Origin: Bacteroides faecis MAJ27
GTDB lineage: Bacteria; Bacteroidota; Bacteroidia; Bacteroidales; Bacteroidaceae
Reading direction: 5' to 3'
Assembly (NCBI RefSeq): GCF_900106755.1
Contig: NZ_FNNN01000005.1
Span: 124,001 to 188,000, forward strand
Length of the DNA: 64,000 nucleotides
Shown one piece after another: positions 37,502 to 46,006 of the stretch. Under the pieces are notes generated by a model that was not told where the DNA came from, did not search any database, and saw only the letters and a program-made list of their open reading frames with translations. The stretch's first letter is position 1. The number at the start of each line of letters is the position of its first letter. The translations under genes and the position numbers were made by a program.

Positions 37502-39346
37502 ATGTGTGGAATAGTAGGCTATATTGGTAAAAGAAAAGCCTACCCCATCCTTATTAAAGGGTTGAAGCGGCTGGAGTATCGTGGATATGACAGTGCAGGG
37601 GTAGCATTGATCAGTGATAACCAACAATTAAATGTGTACAAGACGAAAGGAAAAGTCTCCGAACTCGAAAATTTCGTCACACACAAAGATATTTCCGGTA
37701 CAGTCGGAATTGCCCATACCCGTTGGGCTACACACGGGGAACCTTGTTCAGCTAATGCCCATCCTCATTATTCTTCTTCCGAAAAGCTCGCTCTCATTCA
37801 CAACGGTATCATTGAAAACTACGCCGTTCTCAAAGAAAAACTTCAGGCCAAAGGTTACACCTTTAAAAGTAGTACCGATACCGAGGTGCTTGTTCAACTA
37901 ATCGAATATATGAAAGTTACCCATCAGGTTGATTTGCTCACTGCCGTTCAGTTGGCATTGGGCGAGGTGATTGGTGCTTATGCGATTGCGATTCTTGATA
38001 AGGAGCACCCGGAGGAAATTATTGCGGCCCGCAAAAGCAGTCCGCTGGTGGTAGGTATTGGTGAAGAGGAATTTTTTCTGGCGTCGGATGCCACGCCGAT
38101 TGTAGAATATACAGATAAGGTAGTATATCTGGAAGATGGTGAGATAGCGGTGATCAACCGGGGAAAAGAATTGAAGGTAGTCAATCTGAATAATGTGGAA
38201 ATGACCCCCGAAGTGAAAAAGGTAGAGTTGAACCTCGGACAGCTGGATAAAGGGGGCTATCCGCATTTTATGCTGAAGGAGATTTTTGAGCAGCCGGACT
38301 GTATCCGTGATTGTATGCGCGGACGTATCAATGTGGAAGCGAATAATGTGGTGCTTTCGGCCGTGATTGACTATAAAGAGAAGTTGCTGAATGCCAAACG
38401 CTTTGTCATTGTGGCTTGTGGTACTTCCTGGCATGCGGGACTGATCGGTAAACACCTGATTGAAAGTTTCTGCCGTATTCCGGTAGAAGTGGAGTATGCT
38501 TCCGAATTTCGTTATCGTGATCCGGTGATCGACGAGCATGATGTGGTGATTGCCATTTCGCAAAGTGGAGAAACGGCGGATACACTGGCGGCAGTAGAAC
38601 TGGCGAAAAGTCGCGGTGCTTTTATATATGGTATATGCAACGCGATTGGTTCCTCTATTCCCCGTGCCACTCATACAGGTTCGTATATCCACGTCGGCCC
38701 GGAGATTGGAGTAGCTTCTACCAAAGCATTTACAGGACAGGTGAGTGTACTGACAATGTTGGCATTAACTCTCGCCAAAGAGAAAGGTACGCTGGATGAG
38801 GCGCATTATCTCACAATTGTGCAGGAACTGAACAATATTCCCGAAAAAATGAAGGAGGTGCTGAAACTGAATGATAAGTTGGCGGAATTATCAAAAACTT
38901 TCACCTATGCGCATAACTTTATTTACCTCGGACGCGGATATAGTTATCCTGTTGCTTTGGAAGGTGCGTTGAAATTGAAAGAAATATCGTATATTCACGC
39001 CGAAGGTTATCCGGCTGCCGAAATGAAACACGGACCGATTGCCTTGATTGATGCTGAAATGCCGGTAGTCGTCATTGCTACCCAGAACGGACTGTACGAG
39101 AAAGTACTGAGCAATATTCAGGAAATCAAGGCACGAAAAGGCCGGGTAATTGCATTTGTAACTAAGGGAGATACAGTGATCAGTAAAATAGCCGATTGCA
39201 GTATCGAACTTCCGGAAACAATCGAGTGCCTTGATCCGTTAATTACTACGGTACCTCTCCAATTGCTTGCTTATCACATTGCGGTGTGCAAAGGAATGGA
39301 TGTAGACCAACCTAGAAATCTGGCAAAGTCGGTAACTGTGGAATGA
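37502..39346 (+). CDS. glmS: Glucosamine-6-phosphate synthase (isomerising)
   Basis: Makes glucosamine-6-phosphate from fructose-6-phosphate and glutamine, the entry to peptidoglycan and LPS amino sugars. The 614 residues start with the nucleophile Cys2 (MCGIVGYIG) and carry RWATHG and the HNGIIEN loop of the amidotransferase domain. Two SIS domains follow (CGTSWHAGL, SQSGETADT; GRGYSYPVALEGALKLKEISYIHAEGY). The C-terminus DQPRNLAKSVTVE is the conserved tail. First of a plus-strand run glmS-PRTase-carA-carB with gaps of 9-27 bp. Confidence 0.97.
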   Translation: MCGIVGYIGKRKAYPILIKGLKRLEYRGYDSAGVALISDNQQLNVYKTKGKVSELENFVTHKDISGTVGIAHTRWATHGEPCSANAHPHYSSSEKLALIHNGIIENYAVLKEKLQAKGYTFKSSTDTEVLVQLIEYMKVTHQVDLLTAVQLALGEVIGAYAIAILDKEHPEEIIAARKSSPLVVGIGEEEFFLASDATPIVEYTDKVVYLEDGEIAVINRGKELKVVNLNNVEMTPEVKKVELNLGQLDKGGYPHFMLKEIFEQPDCIRDCMRGRINVEANNVVLSAVIDYKEKLLNAKRFVIVACGTSWHAGLIGKHLIESFCRIPVEVEYASEFRYRDPVIDEHDVVIAISQSGETADTLAAVELAKSRGAFIYGICNAIGSSIPRATHTGSYIHVGPEIGVASTKAFTGQVSVLTMLALTLAKEKGTLDEAHYLTIVQELNNIPEKMKEVLKLNDKLAELSKTFTYAHNFIYLGRGYSYPVALEGALKLKEISYIHAEGYPAAEMKHGPIALIDAEMPVVVIATQNGLYEKVLSNIQEIKARKGRVIAFVTKGDTVISKIADCSIELPETIECLDPLITTVPLQLLAYHIAVCKGMDVDQPRNLAKSVTVE

Positions 39347-39366
39347 TTAAATAGTAAATAAATTAG

Positions 39367-41250
39367 ATGGAACAATTGAAACATGAATGTGGCGTTGCCA
39401 TGATACGGCTGCTCAAACCTCTGGAGTATTACGAGAAAAAGTACGGAACATGGATGTACGGTCTCAACAAACTCTATCTGTTAATGGAGAAACAGCACAA
39501 TCGGGGACAGGAAGGAGCAGGACTGGCATGTGTGAAACTGGAAGCAAATCCGGGTGAAGAATATATGTTTCGTGAACGTGCATTAGGTTCCGGTGCTATC
39601 ACTGAAATCTTTGAAAACGTACAAAGTAATTTTAAAGACCTGACTTCCGAACAATTGCATGATGCAGCTTTCGCCAAACGTACTTTACCTTTTGCCGGTG
39701 AAGCATACATGGGGCATCTGCGTTATTCCACCACCGGAAAATCCGGAATTTCCTATGTACATCCGTTTTTGCGAAGAAACAACTGGCGTGCCAAGAATCT
39801 GGCTCTCTGCGGAAACTTCACTATGACGAATGTCGATGAAATATTTGCCCGTATCACCGCTATCGGACAGCATCCCCGTAAGTATGCCGACACCTATATC
39901 ATGTTGGAACAGGTAGGCCATCGCCTTGACCGTGAAGTGGAACGCCTCTTCAATCTTGCCGAAGCCGAAGGACTGACGGGCATGGGGATCACTCACTATA
40001 TAGAAGAACATATCGAGCTGGCGAACGTGCTGCGTACCTCCAGCCGTGAGTGGGACGGGGGATATGTGATCTGCGGTCTTACCGGAAGCGGCGAGTCGTT
40101 TGCTATCCGTGACCCGTGGGGTATCCGTCCGGCTTTCTGGTATCAGGATGATGAAATTGCCGTATTGGCTTCCGAGCGTCCGGTGATTCAGACAGCTCTG
40201 AATGTTCCTGTGGAAGAAATCAAAGAACTGCAACCCGGACAGGCATTGCTTATCAGTAAAGAAGGCAAGCTACGGACATCGCAGATCAATAAGCCACGCG
40301 AAAGACGCGCTTGCTCCTTTGAGCGTATTTACTTCTCCCGTGGAAGTGATGTCGATATCTATAAAGAAAGGAAACTTTTGGGAGAAAAACTGATTCCCAG
40401 AATTTTGAAAGCCATTCATAACGATATCGATCATACCGTTTTCTCGTTTATCCCCAACACGGCTGAAGTTGCTTTCTACGGAATGTTGCAGGGGCTGGAT
40501 GATTATCTGAATGAAGAAAAGGTACGCCAGATTGCTGCATTGGTACACAATCCCTGTATGGAGGAGCTGGAAGTTATTCTTTCCCGCCGTATCCGCAGTG
40601 AGAAAGTGGCTATAAAAGACATAAAGCTCCGTACCTTTATTGCAGAGGGAAACAGTCGGAATGATCTGGCTGCTCACGTATATGACATTACTTACGGAAG
40701 CCTTGTCTCCGGTGTCGATAATCTGGTGATTATCGATGACAGTATTGTGCGTGGTACTACCTTGAAGCAAAGTATTATCGGTATTCTCGACCGTCTTGGT
40801 CCGAAGAAGATAGTGATTGTATCCTCTTCACCGCAAGTTCGTTACCCGGATTATTATGGGATCGATATGGCAAAGATGAGCGAGTTTATCGCTTTCAGAG
40901 CGGCCATCGAATTGTTGAAAGAACGTGATATGAAAGATGTCATTGCTGCGGCTTACCGGAAGTCCAAAGATCAGGTCGGCTTGCCGAAAGAGCAGATGGT
41001 AAACTATGTGAAAGAAATTTATGCCCCATTTACGGATGAAGAAATATCTGCCAAAATGGTGGAACTGCTGACACCGAAGGGAACGAAAGCCAAAGTGGAA
41101 ATTGTCTACCAACCGTTGGAAGGGCTTCATGAAGCCTGTCCGAACCACTTGGGGGACTGGTATTTCAGTGGCAATTATCCTACGCCGGGTGGTGTGAAAA
41201 TGGTGAATCAGGCATTCATCAACTACATTGAGCAGATGTATCAATTCTAA
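39367..41250 (+). CDS. Long amidophosphoribosyltransferase-like glutamine amidotransferase
   Basis: 627 residues, far longer than typical PurF (about 470-500). The N-terminus is MEQLKHECGVAM, so the likely nucleophile is Cys8, after a short propeptide. The class II domain shows NRGQEGAGL and YMGHLRYSTTGKSG. A type I phosphoribosyltransferase site (LVIIDDSIVRGTT) lies near residues 452-464. Extra sequence sits in the domain linker and C-terminus (CPNHLGDWYFSGNYPTPGG). It may be a second PRPP amidotransferase or a related enzyme; being between glmS and carA it fits a glutamine-use group. The exact reaction is uncertain. Confidence 0.8.
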   Translation: MEQLKHECGVAMIRLLKPLEYYEKKYGTWMYGLNKLYLLMEKQHNRGQEGAGLACVKLEANPGEEYMFRERALGSGAITEIFENVQSNFKDLTSEQLHDAAFAKRTLPFAGEAYMGHLRYSTTGKSGISYVHPFLRRNNWRAKNLALCGNFTMTNVDEIFARITAIGQHPRKYADTYIMLEQVGHRLDREVERLFNLAEAEGLTGMGITHYIEEHIELANVLRTSSREWDGGYVICGLTGSGESFAIRDPWGIRPAFWYQDDEIAVLASERPVIQTALNVPVEEIKELQPGQALLISKEGKLRTSQINKPRERRACSFERIYFSRGSDVDIYKERKLLGEKLIPRILKAIHNDIDHTVFSFIPNTAEVAFYGMLQGLDDYLNEEKVRQIAALVHNPCMEELEVILSRRIRSEKVAIKDIKLRTFIAEGNSRNDLAAHVYDITYGSLVSGVDNLVIIDDSIVRGTTLKQSIIGILDRLGPKKIVIVSSSPQVRYPDYYGIDMAKMSEFIAFRAAIELLKERDMKDVIAAAYRKSKDQVGLPKEQMVNYVKEIYAPFTDEEISAKMVELLTPKGTKAKVEIVYQPLEGLHEACPNHLGDWYFSGNYPTPGGVKMVNQAFINYIEQMYQF

Positions 41251-41277
41251 CAACCATACAACGATTCAGAAATAAGA

Positions 41278-42432
41278 ATGAGAAATGTGACATTAATCCT
41301 TGACGACGGGAGCCGGTTTTCCGGTAAGTCGTTTGGTTACGAGAAGCCGGTGGCGGGCGAAGTAGTTTTCAATACCGCCATGACCGGATATCCGGAGAGC
41401 CTCACTGACCCTTCCTACGCCGGACAGCTGATGACTCTTACCTATCCTCTGGTAGGAAACTATGGAGTTCCTCCTTTTACCATCGAACCGAATGGACTCG
41501 CCACTTTTATGGAAAGTGAGAAAATACATGCGGAAGCGATTATCGTAAGTGACTATTCTTATGAATATAGCCACTGGAATGCAGTGGAAAGTTTGGGTGA
41601 ATGGTTGAAACGTGAACAAGTGCCGGGTATCACGGGCATCGATACGCGTGAACTGACCAAAATACTTCGTGAACACGGAGTGATGATGGGAAAGATTGTC
41701 TTCGACAATCCAATTGACAATGGACAATTGACAATTGACAATTACGCTGCCGTGAATTACGTAGACCGTGTTTCCTGCAAAGAAATAATTTCCTATCTTC
41801 CCGACGGGACATCCCGTTCTTTTCCATTAACCATGCCCATTGCGCAGCTTAATTGTCAATTGTCAACTGTCAATTGTCAATTGAAAAAAGTACTTCTGGT
41901 GGATTGCGGAGTCAAGACAAATATAATCCGTTGCTTGCTGAAACGGAATGTGGAAGTTATTCGTGTACCATGGGACTATGATTTCAACGGACTTGAATTT
42001 GACGGGTTGTTTATATCCAACGGACCGGGTGATCCGGATACCTGCGATGCAGCTGTACAGAATATTCGCAAAGCAATGGCAAACGAGAAACTTCCTATCT
42101 TTGGAATCTGCATGGGAAACCAGTTGCTTTCGAAAGCCGGAGGGGCAAAGATTTACAAACTTAAATATGGACACCGCAGCCATAACCAACCGGTACGCAT
42201 GGTAGGAACGGAACGCTGTTTCATTACTTCACAGAATCATGGTTATGCCGTGGATAACAATACGCTGGGTGCAGATTGGGAACCGCTGTTCATCAATATG
42301 AATGATGGCTCCAACGAAGGAATCAGGCACAAGAAAAATCCCTGGTTCTCCGCACAGTTCCATCCGGAAGCTGCGAGTGGTCCTACGGATACGGCATTCT
42401 TGTTCGACGAATTTGTAAACCTGCTAAAATAA
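41278..42432 (+). CDS. carA: Carbamoyl-phosphate synthase small subunit, with in-frame repeat arrays
   Basis: Hydrolyses glutamine and passes ammonia to CarB. 384 residues: N-terminal CarA domain (PSYAGQLMTLTYPLVGNYG) and class I amidotransferase domain with Cys in GICMGNQ and FHPEAASGP carrying His/Glu. The usual GHQ is GNQ here. Between the domains, residues about 145-202 contain two 7-bp arrays in frame (IDNGQLTIDN and NCQLSTVNCQL) around the conserved YVDRVSCKEI segment. The frame stays open, so the protein is probably functional, with a lengthened linker. Followed 9 bp later by carB. Confidence 0.94.
   Translation: MRNVTLILDDGSRFSGKSFGYEKPVAGEVVFNTAMTGYPESLTDPSYAGQLMTLTYPLVGNYGVPPFTIEPNGLATFMESEKIHAEAIIVSDYSYEYSHWNAVESLGEWLKREQVPGITGIDTRELTKILREHGVMMGKIVFDNPIDNGQLTIDNYAAVNYVDRVSCKEIISYLPDGTSRSFPLTMPIAQLNCQLSTVNCQLKKVLLVDCGVKTNIIRCLLKRNVEVIRVPWDYDFNGLEFDGLFISNGPGDPDTCDAAVQNIRKAMANEKLPIFGICMGNQLLSKAGGAKIYKLKYGHRSHNQPVRMVGTERCFITSQNHGYAVDNNTLGADWEPLFINMNDGSNEGIRHKKNPWFSAQFHPEAASGPTDTAFLFDEFVNLLK
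41711..41743. repeat. Heptad array A in carA
   Basis: 33 bp of tandem units CAATTGA with one variant (CAATGGA). Inverted partner at 41851-41883, matching at 31 of 33 positions; the 107-bp interior codes for conserved CarA sequence. In frame it reads IDNGQLTIDN. Confidence 0.85.
41851..41883. repeat. Heptad array A' in carA
   Basis: 33 bp of units AATTGTC with one variant (AACTGTC). Reads NCQLSTVNCQL in frame. Only one base differs from the array at 43918-43950 in carB, and it sits in the same reading phase. Confidence 0.85.
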
Positions 42433-42441
42433 CCGACCATC

Positions 42442-45400
42442 ATGAAAGAAAATATAAAGAAAGTATTGCTGCTGGGTTCCGGTGCCTTAAAAATCGGTGA
42501 GGCCGGTGAGTTCGACTATTCCGGTTCGCAGGCGCTCAAAGCCTTGAAAGAAGAAGGGATTGAAACCATTCTTATCAATCCGAACATTGCTACGGTACAG
42601 ACCTCTGAAGGAGTAGCAGATCAAATTTATTTCCTTCCGGTCACTCCGTATTTCGTGGAAAAAGTGATTCAGAAAGAGAAGCCGGAGGGTATTATGCTGG
42701 CATTCGGCGGACAGACTGCGCTGAACTGTGGCGTTGCTTTATACAAAGAAGGAATCCTTGAGAAATATAATGTTAAAGTGCTCGGTACTCCGGTACAGGC
42801 CATTATGGATACGGAAGACCGTGAACTCTTCGTGCAGAAACTGAACGAAATTAATGTAAAGACCATTAAAAGTGAAGCTGTAGAAAATGCAGAAGATGCG
42901 CGCCGTGCTGCGAAGGAACTGGGATATCCGGTCATTGTCCGTGCCGCTTATGCATTGGGTGGTCTGGGCTCCGGTTTCTGTGATAATGAGGAACAACTGG
43001 ATGTGCTGGTAGAAAAAGCCTTCTCTTTCTCTCCGCAAGTGCTGGTCGAGAAATCGCTTCGCGGATGGAAAGAAGTAGAATATGAAGTGGTGCGCGACCG
43101 TTTCGACAACTGTATCACGGTTTGTAATATGGAGAACTTTGACCCGCTGGGTATCCATACCGGTGAATCAATTGTTATTGCTCCCTCCCAGACGCTGACT
43201 AACAGTGAATATCATAAACTCCGCGAACTGGCGATACGTATCATCCGTCACATTGGTATTGTGGGCGAATGTAATGTTCAGTACGCTTTCGACCCCGAAT
43301 CGGAAGATTATCGGGTGATTGAAGTGAATGCCCGTCTTTCCCGTTCTTCGGCCTTGGCTTCTAAAGCAACCGGATATCCGTTGGCTTTTGTAGCAGCCAA
43401 ATTAGGACTCGGCTACGGACTCTTTGATTTGAAGAACTCTGTGACAAAGACTACTTCCGCTTTCTTCGAACCGGCACTGGATTATGTCGTATGCAAGATA
43501 CCTCGCTGGGACTTAGGAAAATTCCATGGTGTAGACAAGGAATTGGGATCTTCCATGAAATCGGTAGGGGAAGTGATGGCCATCGGACGTACTTTTGAAG
43601 AAGCTATTCAGAAGGGACTGCGCATGATCGGACAGGGAATGCATGGCTTTGTAGAAAACAAGGAACTGGTTATTTCTGATCTCGATAAGGCATTGCGCGA
43701 ACCGACCGATAAACGTATTTTTGTAATTTCGAAAGCTTTCCGGGCAGGATATACCATCGATCAGGTGCATGAACTTACAAAGATTGATAAATGGTTCCTT
43801 CAGAAATTGATGAATATCATGCAAACCTCCAAGGAGCTTCGTCAATTGACAATTGACAATGGACAATTGACAATGAGGAAAGAAAAAGAAGCGCATGCAA
43901 TCGAAGATCCGCAAGGTAATTGTCATTTGTCAACTGTCAATTGTCAATTGCCATTTGTCCATTCTCTATTAAGAAAAGCGAAGCAACAGGGCTTCTCTGA
44001 TTTTCAGATTGCCCGTGCCATTGGTTATGAAGGTGATATGGAAGATGGAAGCTTGTATATCCGCAAATATCGGAAGGCTGCCGGCATTCTTCCGGTTGTA
44101 AAACAGATCGATACGCTGGCTGCCGAATACCCGGCACAGACCAACTATCTGTATCTGACTTATAGCGGAGTGGCAAATGATGTACATTATCTGGGTGATC
44201 ATAAGTCTATTGTCGTGTTGGGTTCCGGTGCCTACCGTATCGGTTCTTCTGTAGAATTTGACTGGTGCGGCGTACAGGCTCTGAATACCATTCGCAAAGA
44301 AGGCTGGCGCAGTGTGATGATCAATTATAATCCGGAAACGGTATCTACGGACTATGATATGTGCGACCGTCTCTACTTTGATGAACTGACATTCGAACGG
44401 GTAATGGATATTCTTGAACTGGAAAATCCGCATGGTGTCATTGTCTCTACCGGTGGTCAGATTCCGAATAACCTTGCCTTGCGTCTGGATGCTCAGAATA
44501 TCCACATACTGGGAACAAGCGCCCAGAGCATTGACAATGCCGAAGACCGCGAAAAATTCTCTGCAATGCTCGACCGTATCGGCGTAGACCAGCCACGCTG
44601 GCGTGAGTTGACATCGTTGGAAGATATCAACGAGTTTGTCGATGAAGTCGGGTTTCCGGTTCTTGTTCGTCCGTCCTATGTGCTTTCGGGGGCTGCGATG
44701 AACGTCTGTTCCAATCAGGAAGAGCTTGAACGTTTCTTGAAGCTGGCTGCTAATGTATCAAAAAAGCATCCGGTGGTAGTAAGCCAGTTTATCGAACATG
44801 CGAAGGAAGTGGAAATGGATGCTGTCGCGCAGAATGGCGAGATCATAGCTTATGCCATCAGCGAACATATTGAGTTTGCCGGTGTGCACTCCGGTGACGC
44901 TACCATTCAGTTCCCGCCGCAGAAACTGTATGTCGAAACTGTCCGCCGTATCAAACGCATTAGTCGTGAGATTGCCAAGGCGCTGAATATATCCGGTCCG
45001 TTCAATATCCAGTATCTGGCAAAAGATAATGATATCAAGGTGATCGAGTGTAATTTGCGTGCCAGCCGTTCCTTCCCGTTTGTCAGCAAGGTGCTGAAGA
45101 TAAACTTCATAGAACTGGCTACCAAAGTGATGCTTGGACTTCCTGTGGAGAAACCGGAAAAGAATCTGTTTGAACTGGACTATGTAGGAATAAAGGCTTC
45201 GCAGTTCTCTTTCAACCGCTTGCAGAAAGCCGACCCTGTATTGGGAGTGGATATGGCTTCTACGGGTGAAGTCGGCTGTATCGGAAGTGATACTTCCTGT
45301 GCTGTGCTGAAAGCTATGTTGTCTGTCGGCTACCGCATTCCTAAAAAGAACATACTGCTTTCTACAGGTACAATGAAGCAGAAAGCTGATATGATGGATG

Positions 45401-45747
45401 CGGCGCGCATGTTGGTAAACAAAGGATACAAGCTATTTGCAACCGGTGGTACTCATAAAACCTTTGCGGAGAATGGTATTGAGAGTACGCTTGTCTACTG
45501 GCCGAGTGAGGAGGGACATCCACAAGCGCTGGAAATGCTTCATAATAAAGAAATCGACATGGTGGTCAACATTCCGAAGAATCTGACTGCCGGAGAACTG
45601 GACAATGGATATAAAATCCGTCGCGCAGCTATTGACCTGAATGTTCCGTTGATTACGAATGCCCGTCTGGCAAGCGCATTTATCAACGCCTTCTGTACGA
45701 TGACTGTGGATGATATTGCCATCAAGAGCTGGGAAGAATATAAATAA
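42442..45747 (+). CDS. carB: Carbamoyl-phosphate synthase large subunit, with in-frame repeat arrays
   Basis: Makes carbamoyl phosphate from bicarbonate, ammonia and two ATP for arginine and pyrimidines. 1101 residues with two ATP-grasp halves (GSGALKIGEAGEFDYSG; GSGAYRIGSSVEFDWCG), oligomerisation domain between, and a C-terminal MGS regulatory domain (FATGGTHKTF). Residues 468-503, in the oligomerisation domain where E. coli CarB has a helical linker, are made largely of two inverted 7-bp arrays (QLTIDNGQLTM ... NCHLSTVNCQL). The frame is intact and the following KQQGFSDFQIARAIG resumes normal sequence. It starts 9 bp after carA. Confidence 0.95.
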   Translation: MKENIKKVLLLGSGALKIGEAGEFDYSGSQALKALKEEGIETILINPNIATVQTSEGVADQIYFLPVTPYFVEKVIQKEKPEGIMLAFGGQTALNCGVALYKEGILEKYNVKVLGTPVQAIMDTEDRELFVQKLNEINVKTIKSEAVENAEDARRAAKELGYPVIVRAAYALGGLGSGFCDNEEQLDVLVEKAFSFSPQVLVEKSLRGWKEVEYEVVRDRFDNCITVCNMENFDPLGIHTGESIVIAPSQTLTNSEYHKLRELAIRIIRHIGIVGECNVQYAFDPESEDYRVIEVNARLSRSSALASKATGYPLAFVAAKLGLGYGLFDLKNSVTKTTSAFFEPALDYVVCKIPRWDLGKFHGVDKELGSSMKSVGEVMAIGRTFEEAIQKGLRMIGQGMHGFVENKELVISDLDKALREPTDKRIFVISKAFRAGYTIDQVHELTKIDKWFLQKLMNIMQTSKELRQLTIDNGQLTMRKEKEAHAIEDPQGNCHLSTVNCQLPFVHSLLRKAKQQGFSDFQIARAIGYEGDMEDGSLYIRKYRKAAGILPVVKQIDTLAAEYPAQTNYLYLTYSGVANDVHYLGDHKSIVVLGSGAYRIGSSVEFDWCGVQALNTIRKEGWRSVMINYNPETVSTDYDMCDRLYFDELTFERVMDILELENPHGVIVSTGGQIPNNLALRLDAQNIHILGTSAQSIDNAEDREKFSAMLDRIGVDQPRWRELTSLEDINEFVDEVGFPVLVRPSYVLSGAAMNVCSNQEELERFLKLAANVSKKHPVVVSQFIEHAKEVEMDAVAQNGEIIAYAISEHIEFAGVHSGDATIQFPPQKLYVETVRRIKRISREIAKALNISGPFNIQYLAKDNDIKVIECNLRASRSFPFVSKVLKINFIELATKVMLGLPVEKPEKNLFELDYVGIKASQFSFNRLQKADPVLGVDMASTGEVGCIGSDTSCAVLKAMLSVGYRIPKKNILLSTGTMKQKADMMDAARMLVNKGYKLFATGGTHKTFAENGIESTLVYWPSEEGHPQALEMLHNKEIDMVVNIPKNLTAGELDNGYKIRRAAIDLNVPLITNARLASAFINAFCTMTVDDIAIKSWEEYK
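43843..43875. repeat. Heptad array B in carB
   Basis: 33 bp of CAATTGA units with the third as CAATGGA. In frame the variant turns a would-be TGA into GGA (43861-43863). Partner at 43918-43950, 29 of 33 matching, 42-bp interior. Confidence 0.85.
43918..43950. repeat. Heptad array B' in carB
   Basis: 33 bp of AATTGTC-type units, reading NCHLSTVNCQL in frame; differs from the carA copy (41851-41883) at one base. The sequence just after it (CCATTTGTCCATT) looks like a further decayed unit or two. Confidence 0.85.
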
Positions 45748-45781
45748 GATGTAATCAGTTGTTGTATAATAAGTTGAAAAG

Positions 45782-45814
45782 GCTGTTCCTGTATACTCAG
45801 GGACAGCTTTTTTT
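45782..45814 (+). terminator. carB terminator
   Basis: Arms GCTGTTCCTG (45782-45791) and CAGGGACAGC (45798-45807) pair over 10 positions with one G-U, followed by seven T. It lies 35 bp after the carB stop and closes the glmS-carB run. Confidence 0.88.
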
Positions 45815-45889
45815 AGTGTCACTATCCTGTCGGTATACTGTCACTATCGCAGGGTGATAGTGACAGTATACTAACGTGATAGTGACACT
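45815..45889. repeat. Nested palindrome of four TGTCACTATC copies
   Basis: Outer arms (45815-45826/45878-45889, 12 bp) and inner arms (45833-45848/45856-45871, 16 bp) are both perfect. The 10-mer TGTCACTATC occurs twice forward and twice inverted, 22 bp apart on each side. A T run follows on the plus strand. It sits between carB and the mannose-1-P guanylyltransferase gene. Confidence 0.85.
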
Positions 45890-46006
45890 ATCTTTTTTGA
45901 AGGAAGCGGGTAAGAATTTTTTTTAATGCGCATTAGTTGCATGATTGGACAAATTGGTGTAAATTGCGCAATCAATTCAAAAATATTCTAAAAACAGGGG
46001 AGTAAT

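Noticed and set aside
41711..43950. CRISPR-like array in carA/carB
   Set aside because: Units are 7 bp with no spacers and there are no cas genes; arrays are inverted pairs in coding sequence.
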